DNA of 64,000 nt from Roseateles_E cavernae (GCF_040187885.1 NZ_JBDPLH010000003.1:62001-126000), one strand, 5' to 3'. Positions 15,996 to 24,825 are shown, numbered from the stretch's first letter. Program-made: numbers and translations. Notes: generated by a model from the letters alone, not told the origin.

Positions 15996-17032
15996 ACCAG
16001 ATCCAGACCCTGACGCCGACCTCGGACGCCGACCGCCGCAACGCCAAGCCCTGGACCGTCAACGAAGTCGCGGCCCTGTTCGAGCTGCCCTTCAACGACC
16101 TGCTGTTCCGCGCCCAGACCGTGCACCGCGAGCACTTCGATGCCAACGCCGTGCAGCTCTCCACGCTGCTGTCGATCAAGACCGGCGGCTGCGAGGAGGA
16201 CTGCAAATACTGCCCGCAGTCGGCCCATTTCGACACCGGCCTGAAGGCCGAGAAGCTGCTGCCGCTCGATGAAGTGCTGGAAGCGGCCCGCGCCGCCAAG
16301 GCCAATGGCGCGACGCGCTTCTGCATGGGCGCGGCCTGGCGCGCGCCCAAGGAGCGCCATCTGGAGCAGATCGGCGAGATGGTGCGCGAGGTCAAGGCCA
16401 TGGGCCTGGAGACCTGTTTGACCGCCGGCATGCTGGCCGACGGCCAGGCCGAGCAGCTGCGCGAGGCCGGCCTGGACTATTACAACCACAACCTCGACAC
16501 CGCCCCCGAGTTCTACGGCCAGATCATCACGACCCGCACCTACCAGGACCGGCTCGACACGCTGGACCGCGTGCGCGGTGTCGGCCTGAAGGTCTGCTCC
16601 GGCGGCATCGTCGGCATGGGCGAGACCCGCCGCCAGCGCGCCGGCCTGATCGTGCAGCTGGCCAATCTGGACCCCTATCCCGAGTCGGTGCCGATCAACA
16701 ACCTGGTCCAGGTCGAAGGCACGCCGCTGGCCGGCACCGCCGCGCTCGACCCCTTCGAGTTCGTGCGGACGATCGCGGTGGCCCGCCTCACGATGCCGCG
16801 CGCGATGGTGCGGCTGTCGGCCGGCCGCGAGGAGATGCCCGAGAGCCTGCAGGCCATGTGCTTCCTGGCCGGCGCCAACTCGATGTTCTATGGCGACAAG
16901 CTGCTGACGACCAGCAATCCGCAGGCGGAGAAGGACAGGGCGCTGCTGGATCGCCTGGGCATGCGCTGCGCGACCGAGGCGGGCCTCGCAGCCGAGCCCG
17001 CGGAACCGGCGGCTTGCGGCCATTGCCACTGA
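15992..17032 (+). CDS. bioB: Biotin synthase (radical SAM)
   Basis: A 346-residue radical SAM enzyme that inserts sulfur into dethiobiotin. The SAM-cluster cysteines are C67, C71 and C74 in GGCEEDCKYCPQS. Other family landmarks are RFCMGAAWRAPKERH, YYNHNLDTAPEFYG, KVCSGGIVGMGE, and RLSAGREEMPES near the auxiliary 2Fe-2S ligand arginine. It ends in a short Cys/His tail (CGHCH). It is last in the bio block. A 34-bp gap with GGAG leads to liuD, whose product is the enzyme that carries the biotin. Confidence 0.96.
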   Translation: MNQIQTLTPTSDADRRNAKPWTVNEVAALFELPFNDLLFRAQTVHREHFDANAVQLSTLLSIKTGGCEEDCKYCPQSAHFDTGLKAEKLLPLDEVLEAARAAKANGATRFCMGAAWRAPKERHLEQIGEMVREVKAMGLETCLTAGMLADGQAEQLREAGLDYYNHNLDTAPEFYGQIITTRTYQDRLDTLDRVRGVGLKVCSGGIVGMGETRRQRAGLIVQLANLDPYPESVPINNLVQVEGTPLAGTAALDPFEFVRTIAVARLTMPRAMVRLSAGREEMPESLQAMCFLAGANSMFYGDKLLTTSNPQAEKDRALLDRLGMRCATEAGLAAEPAEPAACGHCH

Positions 17033-17066
17033 ACCCAATCAAATCAAGACTTTCCGGAGACCTGCC

Positions 17067-19058
17067 ATGTTCAAGAAAATCCTGATCGCGAATCGCGGCG
17101 AAATCGCCTGCCGTGTCGCGGCCACCGCTCGGCGCTTGGGGCTAAAGACCGTGGCGGTGTACTCCGAGGCCGACGCCCGCGCCAAGCATGTCCAGGCTTG
17201 CGACGAGGCCGTGCTGATCGGCGGCCCGGCGCCGCGCGACTCCTATCTGCAATGGCAGCGCATCCTCGACGCCGCCAAGGCCACCGGCGCCGAAGCGGTC
17301 CACCCGGGCTATGGCTTCCTCAGCGAGAACGAAGAGTTCGCGACCGCCTGCAAGAATGCCGGCCTGGTCTTCATCGGCCCGCCGGCTTCGGCCATCCAGG
17401 CCATGGGCCTGAAGGCCGAATCGAAGCGGCTGATGGAGGCGGCCGGCGTGCCGCTGGTGCCGGGCTATCACGGGGCCGACCAGGACCCCGCGCTGCTCAA
17501 GCGCGAGGCCGAGCGCATCGGTTTTCCGGTGCTGATCAAGGCCAGCGCCGGCGGCGGTGGCAAGGGCATGCGGGCGGTGCTGAAGGCGGAAGAATTCGAT
17601 GCGGCCCTGGCCTCCTGCAAGCGCGAGGCGATCAACAGCTTCGGCGACGATGCGGTGCTGATCGAGCGCTATGTGCAAAAGCCCCGCCATATCGAGATCC
17701 AGGTTTTCGGCGACACCCAGGGCGACTGCGTCTATCTGTTCGAGCGCGACTGCTCGGTGCAGCGCCGCCACCAGAAGGTGCTGGAAGAAGCGCCCGCGCC
17801 CGGCATGACGGCCGAGCGCCGCGCCGAGATGGGTAATGCCGCCGTGGCGGCGGCGAAAGCGGTGGGCTATGTCGGCGCCGGCACGGTGGAGTTCATCTGC
17901 GAGCAGGACGGCCGCTTCTACTTCATGGAGATGAACACCCGGCTGCAGGTCGAGCATCCGGTGACCGAAGCGATCACCGGCCAGGACCTGGTCGAGTGGC
18001 AGCTGCGCGTGGCCTCGGGTGAGCCGCTGCCTTTGAAGCAGGACGAGCTGCGCATGACGGGTCATGCGATCGAGGCCCGCATCTGCGCCGAAAACCCCGA
18101 GGCCGGTTTCCTGCCGGCCACCGGCAGCTTGAGCGTCGCGCGCTGGCCGGCGCACGTCAGCTTCCAGCGTGGCGATGTGCGGATCGACTCGGGCGTTGGC
18201 GAGGGCGATGCGATCAGCCCCTTCTACGACTCGATGGTGGCCAAGCTGATCGTCTGGGGCGAGGACCGCGCCCAGGCGCTGGCCCGCCTCGATGCGGCGC
18301 TGCGCGACACGCATATCGTCGGCCTGCAGACCAATGTGGCCTTTCTGCGCCGCTGCGCCGCGACGGACTCGTTCGCCCAGGCGGACCTGGACACCGGCCT
18401 GATCGAGCGCGAGCGCGCCGCGCTGTTCGAGCAAGCGGGCCTGCCGCTGACCATCGCTGCGGCGGCCGTCGTCGCCCATACCTTGGCCCATGAGGCCAGC
18501 CTGCAGACCAGCGACCCCTGGAGCCGCCGCGATGGCTGGCGCATGTATGGCGCCTCGGCGCGCCGCTTCGATCTGGAGACCGGCGGTGCCCATCACGAGG
18601 TGCTGCTGTCGCGCCATCACCATGGCGGCATGCAGCTGACCGTGGAAGGTCAGGCGCAGGCTTTTGCCGTCAACTCCGCCAGCCTGGAAAGCCACGAACT
18701 GCTGCTCGGCGAAGGCTTGGACCAGCAGCGCGTGATGGTCAAGACCTATGCGCTGGGCGAGCAGGTGGCGGTGTTCGCGCCACAGGGCTCGGCGCTGCTG
18801 ACCGAGATCGACCCGATTGCCCACGCCGGCGAAGGGGCCGCCGAGGCCGGCCGGCTGACGGCGCCGATGCCGGGCAAGATGGTGTCCTTCCTGGCCCAGC
18901 CCGGCGACACCGTCACCAAGGGCCAGGCGCTGGCGGTGATGGAGGCGATGAAGATGGAACACACGATCAATGCGCCGCGTGATGGCGTGGTGGCCGAGCT
19001 GCTGTTCGCGGTCGGTGACCAGGTCGGTGATGGTGCCGAACTCTTGCGACTGGAGTAA
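17067..19058 (+). CDS. liuD: Methylcrotonoyl-CoA carboxylase biotin-carrying (alpha) subunit
   Basis: A 663-residue biotin-dependent carboxylase subunit. Order: biotin carboxylase with ATP-grasp (about 1-450; FKKILIANRGEIACRV, KASAGGGGKGMR, MEMNTRLQVEHPVTE), a linker/BT domain, and a C-terminal biotinyl domain. K629 in VMEAMKMEHT is the biotinylation site. It fits the roughly 660-residue MCC alpha length rather than the shorter acetyl-CoA BC. It works with liuB in leucine degradation. It directly follows bioB and is 5 bp from liuE. Biotin attachment would need a ligase encoded elsewhere. Confidence 0.96.
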   Translation: MFKKILIANRGEIACRVAATARRLGLKTVAVYSEADARAKHVQACDEAVLIGGPAPRDSYLQWQRILDAAKATGAEAVHPGYGFLSENEEFATACKNAGLVFIGPPASAIQAMGLKAESKRLMEAAGVPLVPGYHGADQDPALLKREAERIGFPVLIKASAGGGGKGMRAVLKAEEFDAALASCKREAINSFGDDAVLIERYVQKPRHIEIQVFGDTQGDCVYLFERDCSVQRRHQKVLEEAPAPGMTAERRAEMGNAAVAAAKAVGYVGAGTVEFICEQDGRFYFMEMNTRLQVEHPVTEAITGQDLVEWQLRVASGEPLPLKQDELRMTGHAIEARICAENPEAGFLPATGSLSVARWPAHVSFQRGDVRIDSGVGEGDAISPFYDSMVAKLIVWGEDRAQALARLDAALRDTHIVGLQTNVAFLRRCAATDSFAQADLDTGLIERERAALFEQAGLPLTIAAAAVVAHTLAHEASLQTSDPWSRRDGWRMYGASARRFDLETGGAHHEVLLSRHHHGGMQLTVEGQAQAFAVNSASLESHELLLGEGLDQQRVMVKTYALGEQVAVFAPQGSALLTEIDPIAHAGEGAAEAGRLTAPMPGKMVSFLAQPGDTVTKGQALAVMEAMKMEHTINAPRDGVVAELLFAVGDQVGDGAELLRLE

Positions 19059-19063
19059 TCACA

Positions 19064-19972
19064 ATGATCCTGCCCAATCGAGTCACCCTCGTCGATGTCG
19101 GCCCGCGCGACGGACTGCAGAACGAAAAGCAGCCGGTGTCCACCGAGCACAAGGCCGCGCTCGTGCACATGCTGCAGGACGCCGGCCTGAAGGAGATCGA
19201 GGTCACCAGCTTCGTCTCGCCGAAATGGGTGCCTCAGATGGCCGACAACGCCGAGGTGATGGCGGCGATCACGCGCAAGCCCGGCGTGCGCTACTCGGTG
19301 CTGACGCCGAATATGAAGGGCCTGGAGGCCGCGCTGCCGACGCAGCCCGACGAGATCGTCGTTTTCGCCGCCGCCAGCGAGGCCTTCAGCCAGAAGAACA
19401 TCAACTGCAGCATCGCCGAGAGCATAGCCCGCTTCGCGCCGGTGGTGGCCGCCGCGCACGAGGCCGGTATCAAGGTGCGCGGTGCGCTGTCCTGCGCGCT
19501 GGGCTGCCCTTACGAGGGCGAGATCAGCGCCGACCAGGTGGAGCGCGTCGTGCTGCTGATGAAGAGCATCGGCGTCGACCATATGGGCGTGGCCGACACG
19601 ATTGGCGTCGGCACGCCGCGCAAGGTGCAGGCCGCGATGGAGCGGGCGCTCAAGCACTACCCGCTGGTCGAGGTCAGCGGCCATTTCCATGACACCTATG
19701 GCCAGGCGCTGAGCAATATCTACGCTTGCCTCGAGCTGGGCGTACATACCTTCGATGCCAGCGTCGCGGGCCTCGGCGGCTGCCCCTATGCCAAGGGCGC
19801 GACCGGCAATGTCGCGACCGAGGATGTGCTCTTCATGCTCAATGGCCTGGGCATAGAGACCGGCATCGATATCGACAAGCTGGTCGATGCCAGCGCCTAC
19901 ATCTCCAGCGCGCTGGGCCGCCCGCCGGTGGCCCGCGTCGCTCGGGCCTTGCTGGCCAAGCGGGCGGGCTGA
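19064..19972 (+). CDS. liuE: Hydroxymethylglutaryl-CoA lyase
   Basis: A 302-residue DRE-TIM metallolyase. It cleaves HMG-CoA to acetoacetate and acetyl-CoA, the last step of leucine breakdown. VDVGPRDGLQNEK at the N-terminus, SFVSPKWVPQMADN, GHFHDTYGQALSN and the family signature GLGGCPYAKGATGNVATEDV, which carries the catalytic Cys, are all present. It starts 5 bp after liuD, so it belongs to the same operon. Confidence 0.96.
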   Translation: MILPNRVTLVDVGPRDGLQNEKQPVSTEHKAALVHMLQDAGLKEIEVTSFVSPKWVPQMADNAEVMAAITRKPGVRYSVLTPNMKGLEAALPTQPDEIVVFAAASEAFSQKNINCSIAESIARFAPVVAAAHEAGIKVRGALSCALGCPYEGEISADQVERVVLLMKSIGVDHMGVADTIGVGTPRKVQAAMERALKHYPLVEVSGHFHDTYGQALSNIYACLELGVHTFDASVAGLGGCPYAKGATGNVATEDVLFMLNGLGIETGIDIDKLVDASAYISSALGRPPVARVARALLAKRAG

Positions 19973-20008
19973 TCCAGATCAAGACGGCCGGCGCCACGGC
20001 CAGGGACA

Positions 20009-20034
20009 CTGAGCAGCAGGATCCTCTTGCTCAG
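20009..20034 (+). promoter_or_regulatory. Leader hairpin partly covering the alcohol dehydrogenase ribosome-binding site
   Basis: CTGAGCA (20009-20015) and TGCTCAG (20028-20034) are perfect inverted repeats with a 12-nt loop. The second arm overlaps the CAGGAG Shine-Dalgarno (20032-20037) of the gene that starts at 20045. It could act as a weak terminator after liuE or tune translation; neither is shown. Confidence 0.4.
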
Positions 20035-20044
20035 GAGTGTTGCC

Positions 20045-21067
20045 ATGACGGAGAAGATGAAGGCTGCGGTGGTCCGTGAGTTCGGCCGTCCGCTGGAAGT
20101 CGACGAGGTGGATGTGCCCGAGGTGCCGCCGGGTCAGGTGCTGGTCAAGGTGGTGGCCAGCGGCGTCTGCCACACCGATCTGCACGCGGCCGAGGGCGAC
20201 TGGCCGGTCCGGCCCAGTCTGCCCTTCATCCCGGGTCATGAGGGTGCGGGCTATGTGGCGCGGGTCGGGGCCGGCGTCAAGTTCCTAAAGGAGGGCGACC
20301 GAGTCGGCGTGCCCTGGCTGCACACGACTTGTGGCCATTGCGAGCATTGCCTGGGCGGCTGGGAAACCTTGTGCGACGGCCAGCAGATGACCGGCTACAC
20401 GGTCAACGGCGGTTTTGCCGAGTACGTGCTGGCCGACCCCGGCTATGTGGGCCATCTGCCGGCAGGGCTGGACTTCGCGCCGGCCGCGCCGGTGCTGTGC
20501 GCCGGCGTCACGGTCTACAAGGGCCTGAAGATGCTGGACTGCAAGCCCGGCGACTGGGTGGCGATCTCGGGCATCGGCGGCCTGGGCCATATGGCGGTGC
20601 AGTACGCGAAAGCGATGGGCTTTCATGTCGTCGCCGTCGATGTGGCCGAGGACAAGCTGCAGCTGGCCCGCGAGCTCGGTGCCGAGCTGTGCCTCAACGC
20701 GGCCACGGGCGACCCGGTGGCCGAGGTGCAGAAGCAGCTGCGCGGCGCCCATGGCGTGCTGGTCACTGCGGTGTCGCGCAGCGCCTTCGCCCAGGGGCTC
20801 GCGATGCTGCACAAGCGCGGCACCATGTCCCTGGTGGGCCTGCCGCCGGGCAGCTTCGAGCTGCCCATCTTCGATATGGTGCTCAATGCCAAGACCGTGC
20901 GCGGCTCCATCGTCGGCACCCGGCTGGACCTGCAGGAGGCGCTGCAGTTTGCCGGAGAGGGCAAGGTCAGCGCGCACTACTCGAGCGACAAGATCGAGAA
21001 CATCAACCACATTTTCGCCGCGATGAAGCAGGGCCGCATCGACGGCCGGGTGGTGCTGGAGATCTGA
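20045..21067 (+). CDS. Zinc-dependent alcohol dehydrogenase (AdhP/AdhA type)
   Basis: A 340-residue medium-chain dehydrogenase. Catalytic zinc ligands are in GVCHTDLHAAEGDWP (C42) and GHEGAGYV. The structural-zinc lobe has four cysteines in CGHCEHCLGGWETLC. The Rossmann motif GIGGLGHMAVQYAKAMG binds NAD. It most resembles AdhP/AdhA enzymes that oxidise ethanol and short primary alcohols. It lies 72 bp after liuE on the same strand, but a hairpin sits between, so a shared transcript is uncertain and a role in leucine catabolism is not implied. Confidence 0.92.
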   Translation: MTEKMKAAVVREFGRPLEVDEVDVPEVPPGQVLVKVVASGVCHTDLHAAEGDWPVRPSLPFIPGHEGAGYVARVGAGVKFLKEGDRVGVPWLHTTCGHCEHCLGGWETLCDGQQMTGYTVNGGFAEYVLADPGYVGHLPAGLDFAPAAPVLCAGVTVYKGLKMLDCKPGDWVAISGIGGLGHMAVQYAKAMGFHVVAVDVAEDKLQLARELGAELCLNAATGDPVAEVQKQLRGAHGVLVTAVSRSAFAQGLAMLHKRGTMSLVGLPPGSFELPIFDMVLNAKTVRGSIVGTRLDLQEALQFAGEGKVSAHYSSDKIENINHIFAAMKQGRIDGRVVLEI

Positions 21068-21254
21068 GCGGCGCCTGCGCCGGCCAGGGCTGTGCGTTGC
21101 GCGCACGCCGGCAACTCTGCTTAAGACCGCCTTCATCATTCGCCCCCGAGAATCGGCGCCACGCCAGCCGGCCCATCCGGCTGCGGCTCAGTCCCGGCAC
21201 AGACCGGACGCGGCCGACAGGACGCCGAACAGAACATCAGGGGGAGATGCTTCG

Positions 21255-22056
21255 ATGAAGTACAACAAGGCTCTTAGCCCTTGCGGCGGGGCAGGACCGA
21301 GCGCGCTCGCTGCGGCGCTTTTGCTGGCCGCCTGCGGTGGTGGCGGCAACGACCTACCGCCGCCCCCGCCACCCGTCACCGAGCCCGTGGGCATCGACAA
21401 GGCCTTGCTGCGCCAGCAGGTCGAGGTCTTCGTGGCCGAGCAGAAGGCCAGGATAGCGGCGATCGATTGCCGCCAGAGCCAGGCCGGTCCCTGCGAGCCG
21501 TTCAAGGACATCCGCTTTTCCCAGGGTCAGGCCTTGCCCGCCAAGCTGCGCGCCGACCAGACCATCCTGCTGATCGATGATGGCATCGGCCATGCCGCCA
21601 CGCTGCGCTACCGCTCGCGTATGCTGGGCTACTACCGGGTCAACGAAAACACCGGCCTGGTGGAGCCCCATGACCCGCTGATTGCGAGCACGCCGCGCTG
21701 GGGCGCCGAGCTGCTGCGTGCCATCGACGGCTTTCAATACCGCGACGCCGCCGCTGGTCACCGATTCGGTCTACGGCCTGGACCTCGGCCCTGTTCCCCA
21801 CGCCACCACCTCCTGGTCGGCGCCGCAGGTCCTGAACCGCCTGATCCACCTGAAGCAGCAACTGGCGCCGACCATGGCGCCCGAGGTGCCGTTGGACGCG
21901 GCCTTGATCCAACGCATGAAGGACGCGCCGACGCCGATGGGCTGCAGCTGGGCGCCGGAGGACGGCGGCCGTTGCAAGCTGCAGGACCCCGCCTGGCACC
22001 GCCAGCAGGAGCTGTTCCGCCAGGGCTGGCTGCCGGCGAACTGGCGCTGGGAGTAG
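21255..22056 (+). pseudogene. Lipoprotein gene broken by a frameshift
   Basis: The reading frame opens with a lipoprotein signal ending LLLAACGGGG (lipid Cys at residue 27) and a proline-rich linker. It continues with KALLRQQVEVFVAEQKARIA and ILLIDDGIGHAATLRYRSRM up to IDGFQYRDA near 21746. The natural continuation (PPLVTDSVYGLDLGPVPHAT to LPANWRWE and stop at 22056) is in the +1 frame. The switch falls in GCGACGCCGCCGCTGG, about 21744-21755, and is explained by one extra or two missing bases. Joined, it gives about 266 residues of unknown function. It could be a true pseudogene or a sequencing error in a CCG run. The leader shares AGAACATCAGGG with the next gene. Confidence 0.7.
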
Positions 22057-22073
22057 GGGGCAAACGGCGACTG

Positions 22074-22086
22074 GGGTCAGGTCTTG
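22074..22086 (-). repeat. 13-bp word, exact, copy d
   Basis: Exact reverse-strand copy in intergenic DNA 18 bp after the frameshifted lipoprotein stop. Confidence 0.85.
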
Positions 22087-22226
22087 CGTCCAGACAGGAC
22101 CAGGACTCCGGGCCGGGTATTTTGTAAGCGTCGGTAATCGCGGTCGCCCCTCTCACGCCCGCCCGCGTTGCCCGAGCACTCAGGTCGACTGAGTGACAAG
22201 CAAGAACATCAGGGAGAACTCGATCC

Positions 22227-23351
22227 ATGAAGAACAGAAAACACACATCAGGCAGAGCCGCGCGCGCGGGGGCCTGGCCGATAGCGGCGCTGACGCTTTT
22301 GCTGACCGCCTGTGGCGGCGGTGGCGGGGGAGGAGACACCCCAACTCCAACTCCAACTCCAACTCCGACTCCGACTCCGACTCCGACACCCACACCCACA
22401 CCCACACCCACACCCACGCCCACGCCCACGCCCACGCCCACGCCCACGCCAACGCCAACGCCAACGCCAACGCCAACGCCGGCCCTGGCCGTCCACTCCC
22501 CCTATATCGCCAAGCCCAATGGCTATGACATCGAGTGGCGTCTGCAGGAGGCGGACGCCGCCAAGGCCAGGTCCATGGACGACAAGGCCTACGCGGCGGC
22601 TCCGGCCGGCAATGCCCATGGCTGGACCCATCAGGCCAAGCTGCTGGGCTCGGGGCTGTACCGCATCGAGATCAGCCAGGGCCACTTCTATCGCTTTTCC
22701 AGCCGCAATGAATGGGCGGGCAATCTGACGGTCTATGACGCGGCGGGCTACCAGCTCTATGCCGGTCTGGGCGAGCTGGACCGGGTGCATCCGCTTGACG
22801 ATCCGCTGGCCTACGAGCTGCTCGCCTTGCGCGACGGTGCGGTGTTCGTGAAGGTGGAGGCCAGCGGCGGTGCGGTGTCAACCCTGGTGGACCTGCTGAT
22901 CGAAACCACCGGCGCCAGTGTCGGCGGTGACGCATCGCGGCAGATCGATCTGGCCACGATGGGCCAGGGGGCCGGCGCGGCGCAAGCCCATGCGGCTTTC
23001 TTCGGTGGTGCCGGTGCCGACCGCATCGTTGGCAAGCCAGGCGCAGCCAACACCATCTTCGGTGGCACTGGCGACGATGTGGTCGAGCTCAAGACCGCGG
23101 CCAAGACGCTCTCGCGCGTCGACGGCGGGCTGGCGCGCGACACCCTGATCGTCGGCTTCCCCAGCAGCGCCGCCCAGCTCGGCCGCCTCAATGCCTACGG
23201 CCCCTACCGCCATCTGGCGCCGAACGGCAGCCTGCCCGATGCCCATGCACTGAGCGGCAGCCCCGACGGTGCCGTCATCATCGTGCGCAGCATCGAGCGG
23301 GTGCAGTTCAGCGACAAGACGCTGGAGTTCAAGGACCTGCCGGGTTACTGA
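22227..23351 (+). CDS. Lipoprotein with Thr-Pro repeat stalk and RTX-like repeats
   Basis: A 374-residue lipoprotein. The signal peptide ends in LLLTACGGGG (lipid Cys at residue 29). A Gly run and a stalk of 23 consecutive Pro-Thr pairs (about 39-84) follow. The globular part (about 88-250) has a beta-rich N-half (YRIEISQGHFYRFSSRNEW, LTVYDAAGYQLYAGLGELDR), then two calcium-binding nonapeptide-like units (GGAGADRIVG and GGTGDDVVEL, GGxGxDx type). A C-terminal piece follows. It is likely on the cell surface or outer membrane, with the stalk holding a Ca-binding domain away from the membrane. The function is unknown. Its stop overlaps the stop of the convergent dienelactone hydrolase gene. Confidence 0.8.
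   Translation: MKNRKHTSGRAARAGAWPIAALTLLLTACGGGGGGGDTPTPTPTPTPTPTPTPTPTPTPTPTPTPTPTPTPTPTPTPTPTPTPTPALAVHSPYIAKPNGYDIEWRLQEADAAKARSMDDKAYAAAPAGNAHGWTHQAKLLGSGLYRIEISQGHFYRFSSRNEWAGNLTVYDAAGYQLYAGLGELDRVHPLDDPLAYELLALRDGAVFVKVEASGGAVSTLVDLLIETTGASVGGDASRQIDLATMGQGAGAAQAHAAFFGGAGADRIVGKPGAANTIFGGTGDDVVELKTAAKTLSRVDGGLARDTLIVGFPSSAAQLGRLNAYGPYRHLAPNGSLPDAHALSGSPDGAVIIVRSIERVQFSDKTLEFKDLPGY
22341..22478 (+). repeat. 138-bp hexamer tandem repeat encoding Pro-Thr stalk
   Basis: Twenty-three uninterrupted hexamers, all coding Pro-Thr. They are grouped in blocks of identical synonymous units: CCAACT x4, CCGACT x3, CCGACA x1, CCCACA x4, CCCACG x6, CCAACG x5. The blocky order suggests local slippage and homogenisation. 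Any hexamer gain or loss would preserve the frame and change only the stalk length. Confidence 0.95.
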
Positions 23352-24004
23352 GTCAAGGTCCGCCTCAGGAAATCCAGCGTGCGCTGCCAGGCCAGCTGCG
23401 TGCTGGCCGCATCAAACACCTCGGGCCGCTGGTCGTTGAAGAAGGCATGGTCGGCCGGGTAGCGGTGGATCTCGGCCGGCACCTGCAGCGCGGCGACCAG
23501 GCCGTCCACCGTGGCCGGCGTGCACCAGTCGTCGCGGTCGGCGAAATGGCCTTGCAGCGGGATGGCGATCCTGGCCGGGTCGGCGAACCCAGCCGGTGGG
23601 ATGCCGTAGAAGCAAGACGCGGCGGCCAGGCCCGGCAGATGCACGGCGGCTGCGATGGTCAGCGCACCGCCCATGCAGAAGCCCAGCACGCCGACCTTGG
23701 GGCAGCGCGCCCGCAAATAGCCGAGCGCGCCGGCCAGGTCCTGGTGGGTGGCGTCGCCGAAGTCCAGCCCCGTCATCAGGTGATTGGCTTCGTCGGCGCT
23801 GCCGGCAATGCGGCCACGATACAGGTCGGGCGCCAGCGTCGTGAACCCGGCGGCGGCAAAGCGCTCGGCCAGCTCACGGATATGCGGGTTCAGCCCCCAC
23901 CATTCCTGGATCAGTATCAGCCCGGGCCGGCCCGCGCCGGCTTCGGCCAGCCAGGCACTGCTCGTGCCGCCGTCGGGGCGCTGGAAATCGATCATCTGTG
24001 CCAT
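23345..24004 (-). CDS. Dienelactone hydrolase family protein
   Basis: A 219-residue alpha/beta hydrolase. The catalytic triad is the unusual Cys type: C110 in GVLGFCMGGA, an Asp in HFADRDDWC and a His in YPADHAFFND. E34 in IQEWWGLNPHI is the residue that holds the Cys in dienelactone hydrolases. The ATG at 24004 begins the family-typical N-terminus MAQMIDFQRPDGG; a long upstream extension in the same frame is not used. These enzymes hydrolyse lactone or ester bonds in aromatic catabolism and elsewhere; the substrate here is unknown. It lies 14 bp downstream of the cpdA-like gene. Confidence 0.92.
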   Translation of the reverse strand: MAQMIDFQRPDGGTSSAWLAEAGAGRPGLILIQEWWGLNPHIRELAERFAAAGFTTLAPDLYRGRIAGSADEANHLMTGLDFGDATHQDLAGALGYLRARCPKVGVLGFCMGGALTIAAAVHLPGLAAASCFYGIPPAGFADPARIAIPLQGHFADRDDWCTPATVDGLVAALQVPAEIHRYPADHAFFNDQRPEVFDAASTQLAWQRTLDFLRRTLTQ

Positions 24005-24018
24005 GTGTTTCTCCTTGT

Positions 24019-24825
24019 TCAGAACGCTTGGGGTTCGCCATAGCGGCCGCTGGCCACCAGGTGAGTCAAGACCTGACCCTCGCGCAGCAGATGCAGCGCG
24101 TAGCCGGGCGGCTCCAGGCAGAACAGCGCGGGCGCCTCGGGAGCCAGGTCCAGGTGGATCTGGTGGGCGGTGGACGGCACGGTCATCGCCAGCGTGCCGC
24201 CGAAGCGGCACTGTATCGGCCGGTGCAGATGGCCGCACAGCAGCCGCTCGACCTGGGGATGGCGGCGCAGCAGCGCCTCCAACTCGGGCCCGCCCTTGAG
24301 CAGGCCCAGCGCATCCATCTGGGCGATGCCGGTCGCGAAGGGCGGATGGTGCATGGCAACCACCGTCGGCCGCTGCGGGGCTTCGCTCAGGCGGCATTCC
24401 AGCCAGGCCAGGCGCTCCTCGCAGAGCTCGCCATGCGGCGCGTCCGGTACCACGGTGTCCAGCACGATCAGGCGCAGACCGCCGATGTCGACCGCGTACT
24501 GGAGAAATGCCGGCAACTCGCCGGACGGGCAACACTCGGGCAGGGCTTGTCGCAAGGCGACACGCTCGTCGTGATTGCCGGCCATCAGGTAGATCGGGCA
24601 GGACAGCGGCGCCAGCAGCTGGCGCAGATGCGCATAGGTCTCGGCCGAGCCATGGTCGACCAGATCGCCGCTGATCAGCAGGGCGTCGGGTCGGTAAGCG
24701 GCGGCCAGCACGCTGGCCACGGCTTGCTGGAGCAAGGAGGCCGTATCGACTCGGCCCAGCAGCAGCCGGCCCGGCTCGGTGATATGCGTGTCGGAGAAGT
24801 GCAGCAGCAGGGTCGGTGTGCTCAT
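24019..24825 (-). CDS. Metallophosphoesterase, CpdA-like cyclic-nucleotide phosphodiesterase
   Basis: A 268-residue calcineurin-like phosphoesterase with all five metal motifs in order: SDTHI (11-15), GDLVDHG, GNHDE, MHHPPF and GHLHRP. This length and order match CpdA, which hydrolyses 3',5'-cAMP. Substrate specificity is inferred from family. Its 3' end carries one copy of the dispersed 13-bp word (24067-24079). It lies just upstream of the dienelactone hydrolase gene on the same strand. Confidence 0.9.
   Translation of the reverse strand: MSTPTLLLHFSDTHITEPGRLLLGRVDTASLLQQAVASVLAAAYRPDALLISGDLVDHGSAETYAHLRQLLAPLSCPIYLMAGNHDERVALRQALPECCPSGELPAFLQYAVDIGGLRLIVLDTVVPDAPHGELCEERLAWLECRLSEAPQRPTVVAMHHPPFATGIAQMDALGLLKGGPELEALLRRHPQVERLLCGHLHRPIQCRFGGTLAMTVPSTAHQIHLDLAPEAPALFCLEPPGYALHLLREGQVLTHLVASGRYGEPQAF
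24067..24079 (+). repeat. 13-bp word, exact, copy e
   Basis: Exact copy in the 3' end of the CpdA-like gene (in frame GQVL on the minus strand). Confidence 0.85.

Noticed and set aside
22341..22478. CRISPR or satellite-type element
   Set aside because: It is an uninterrupted in-frame hexamer repeat coding Pro-Thr in a lipoprotein; there are no spacers.
23345..24535. 396-residue start for dienelactone hydrolase
   Set aside because: The extra 177 residues lie antisense to nothing conserved and overlap the cpdA-like gene; the ATG at 24004 matches the family N-terminus.
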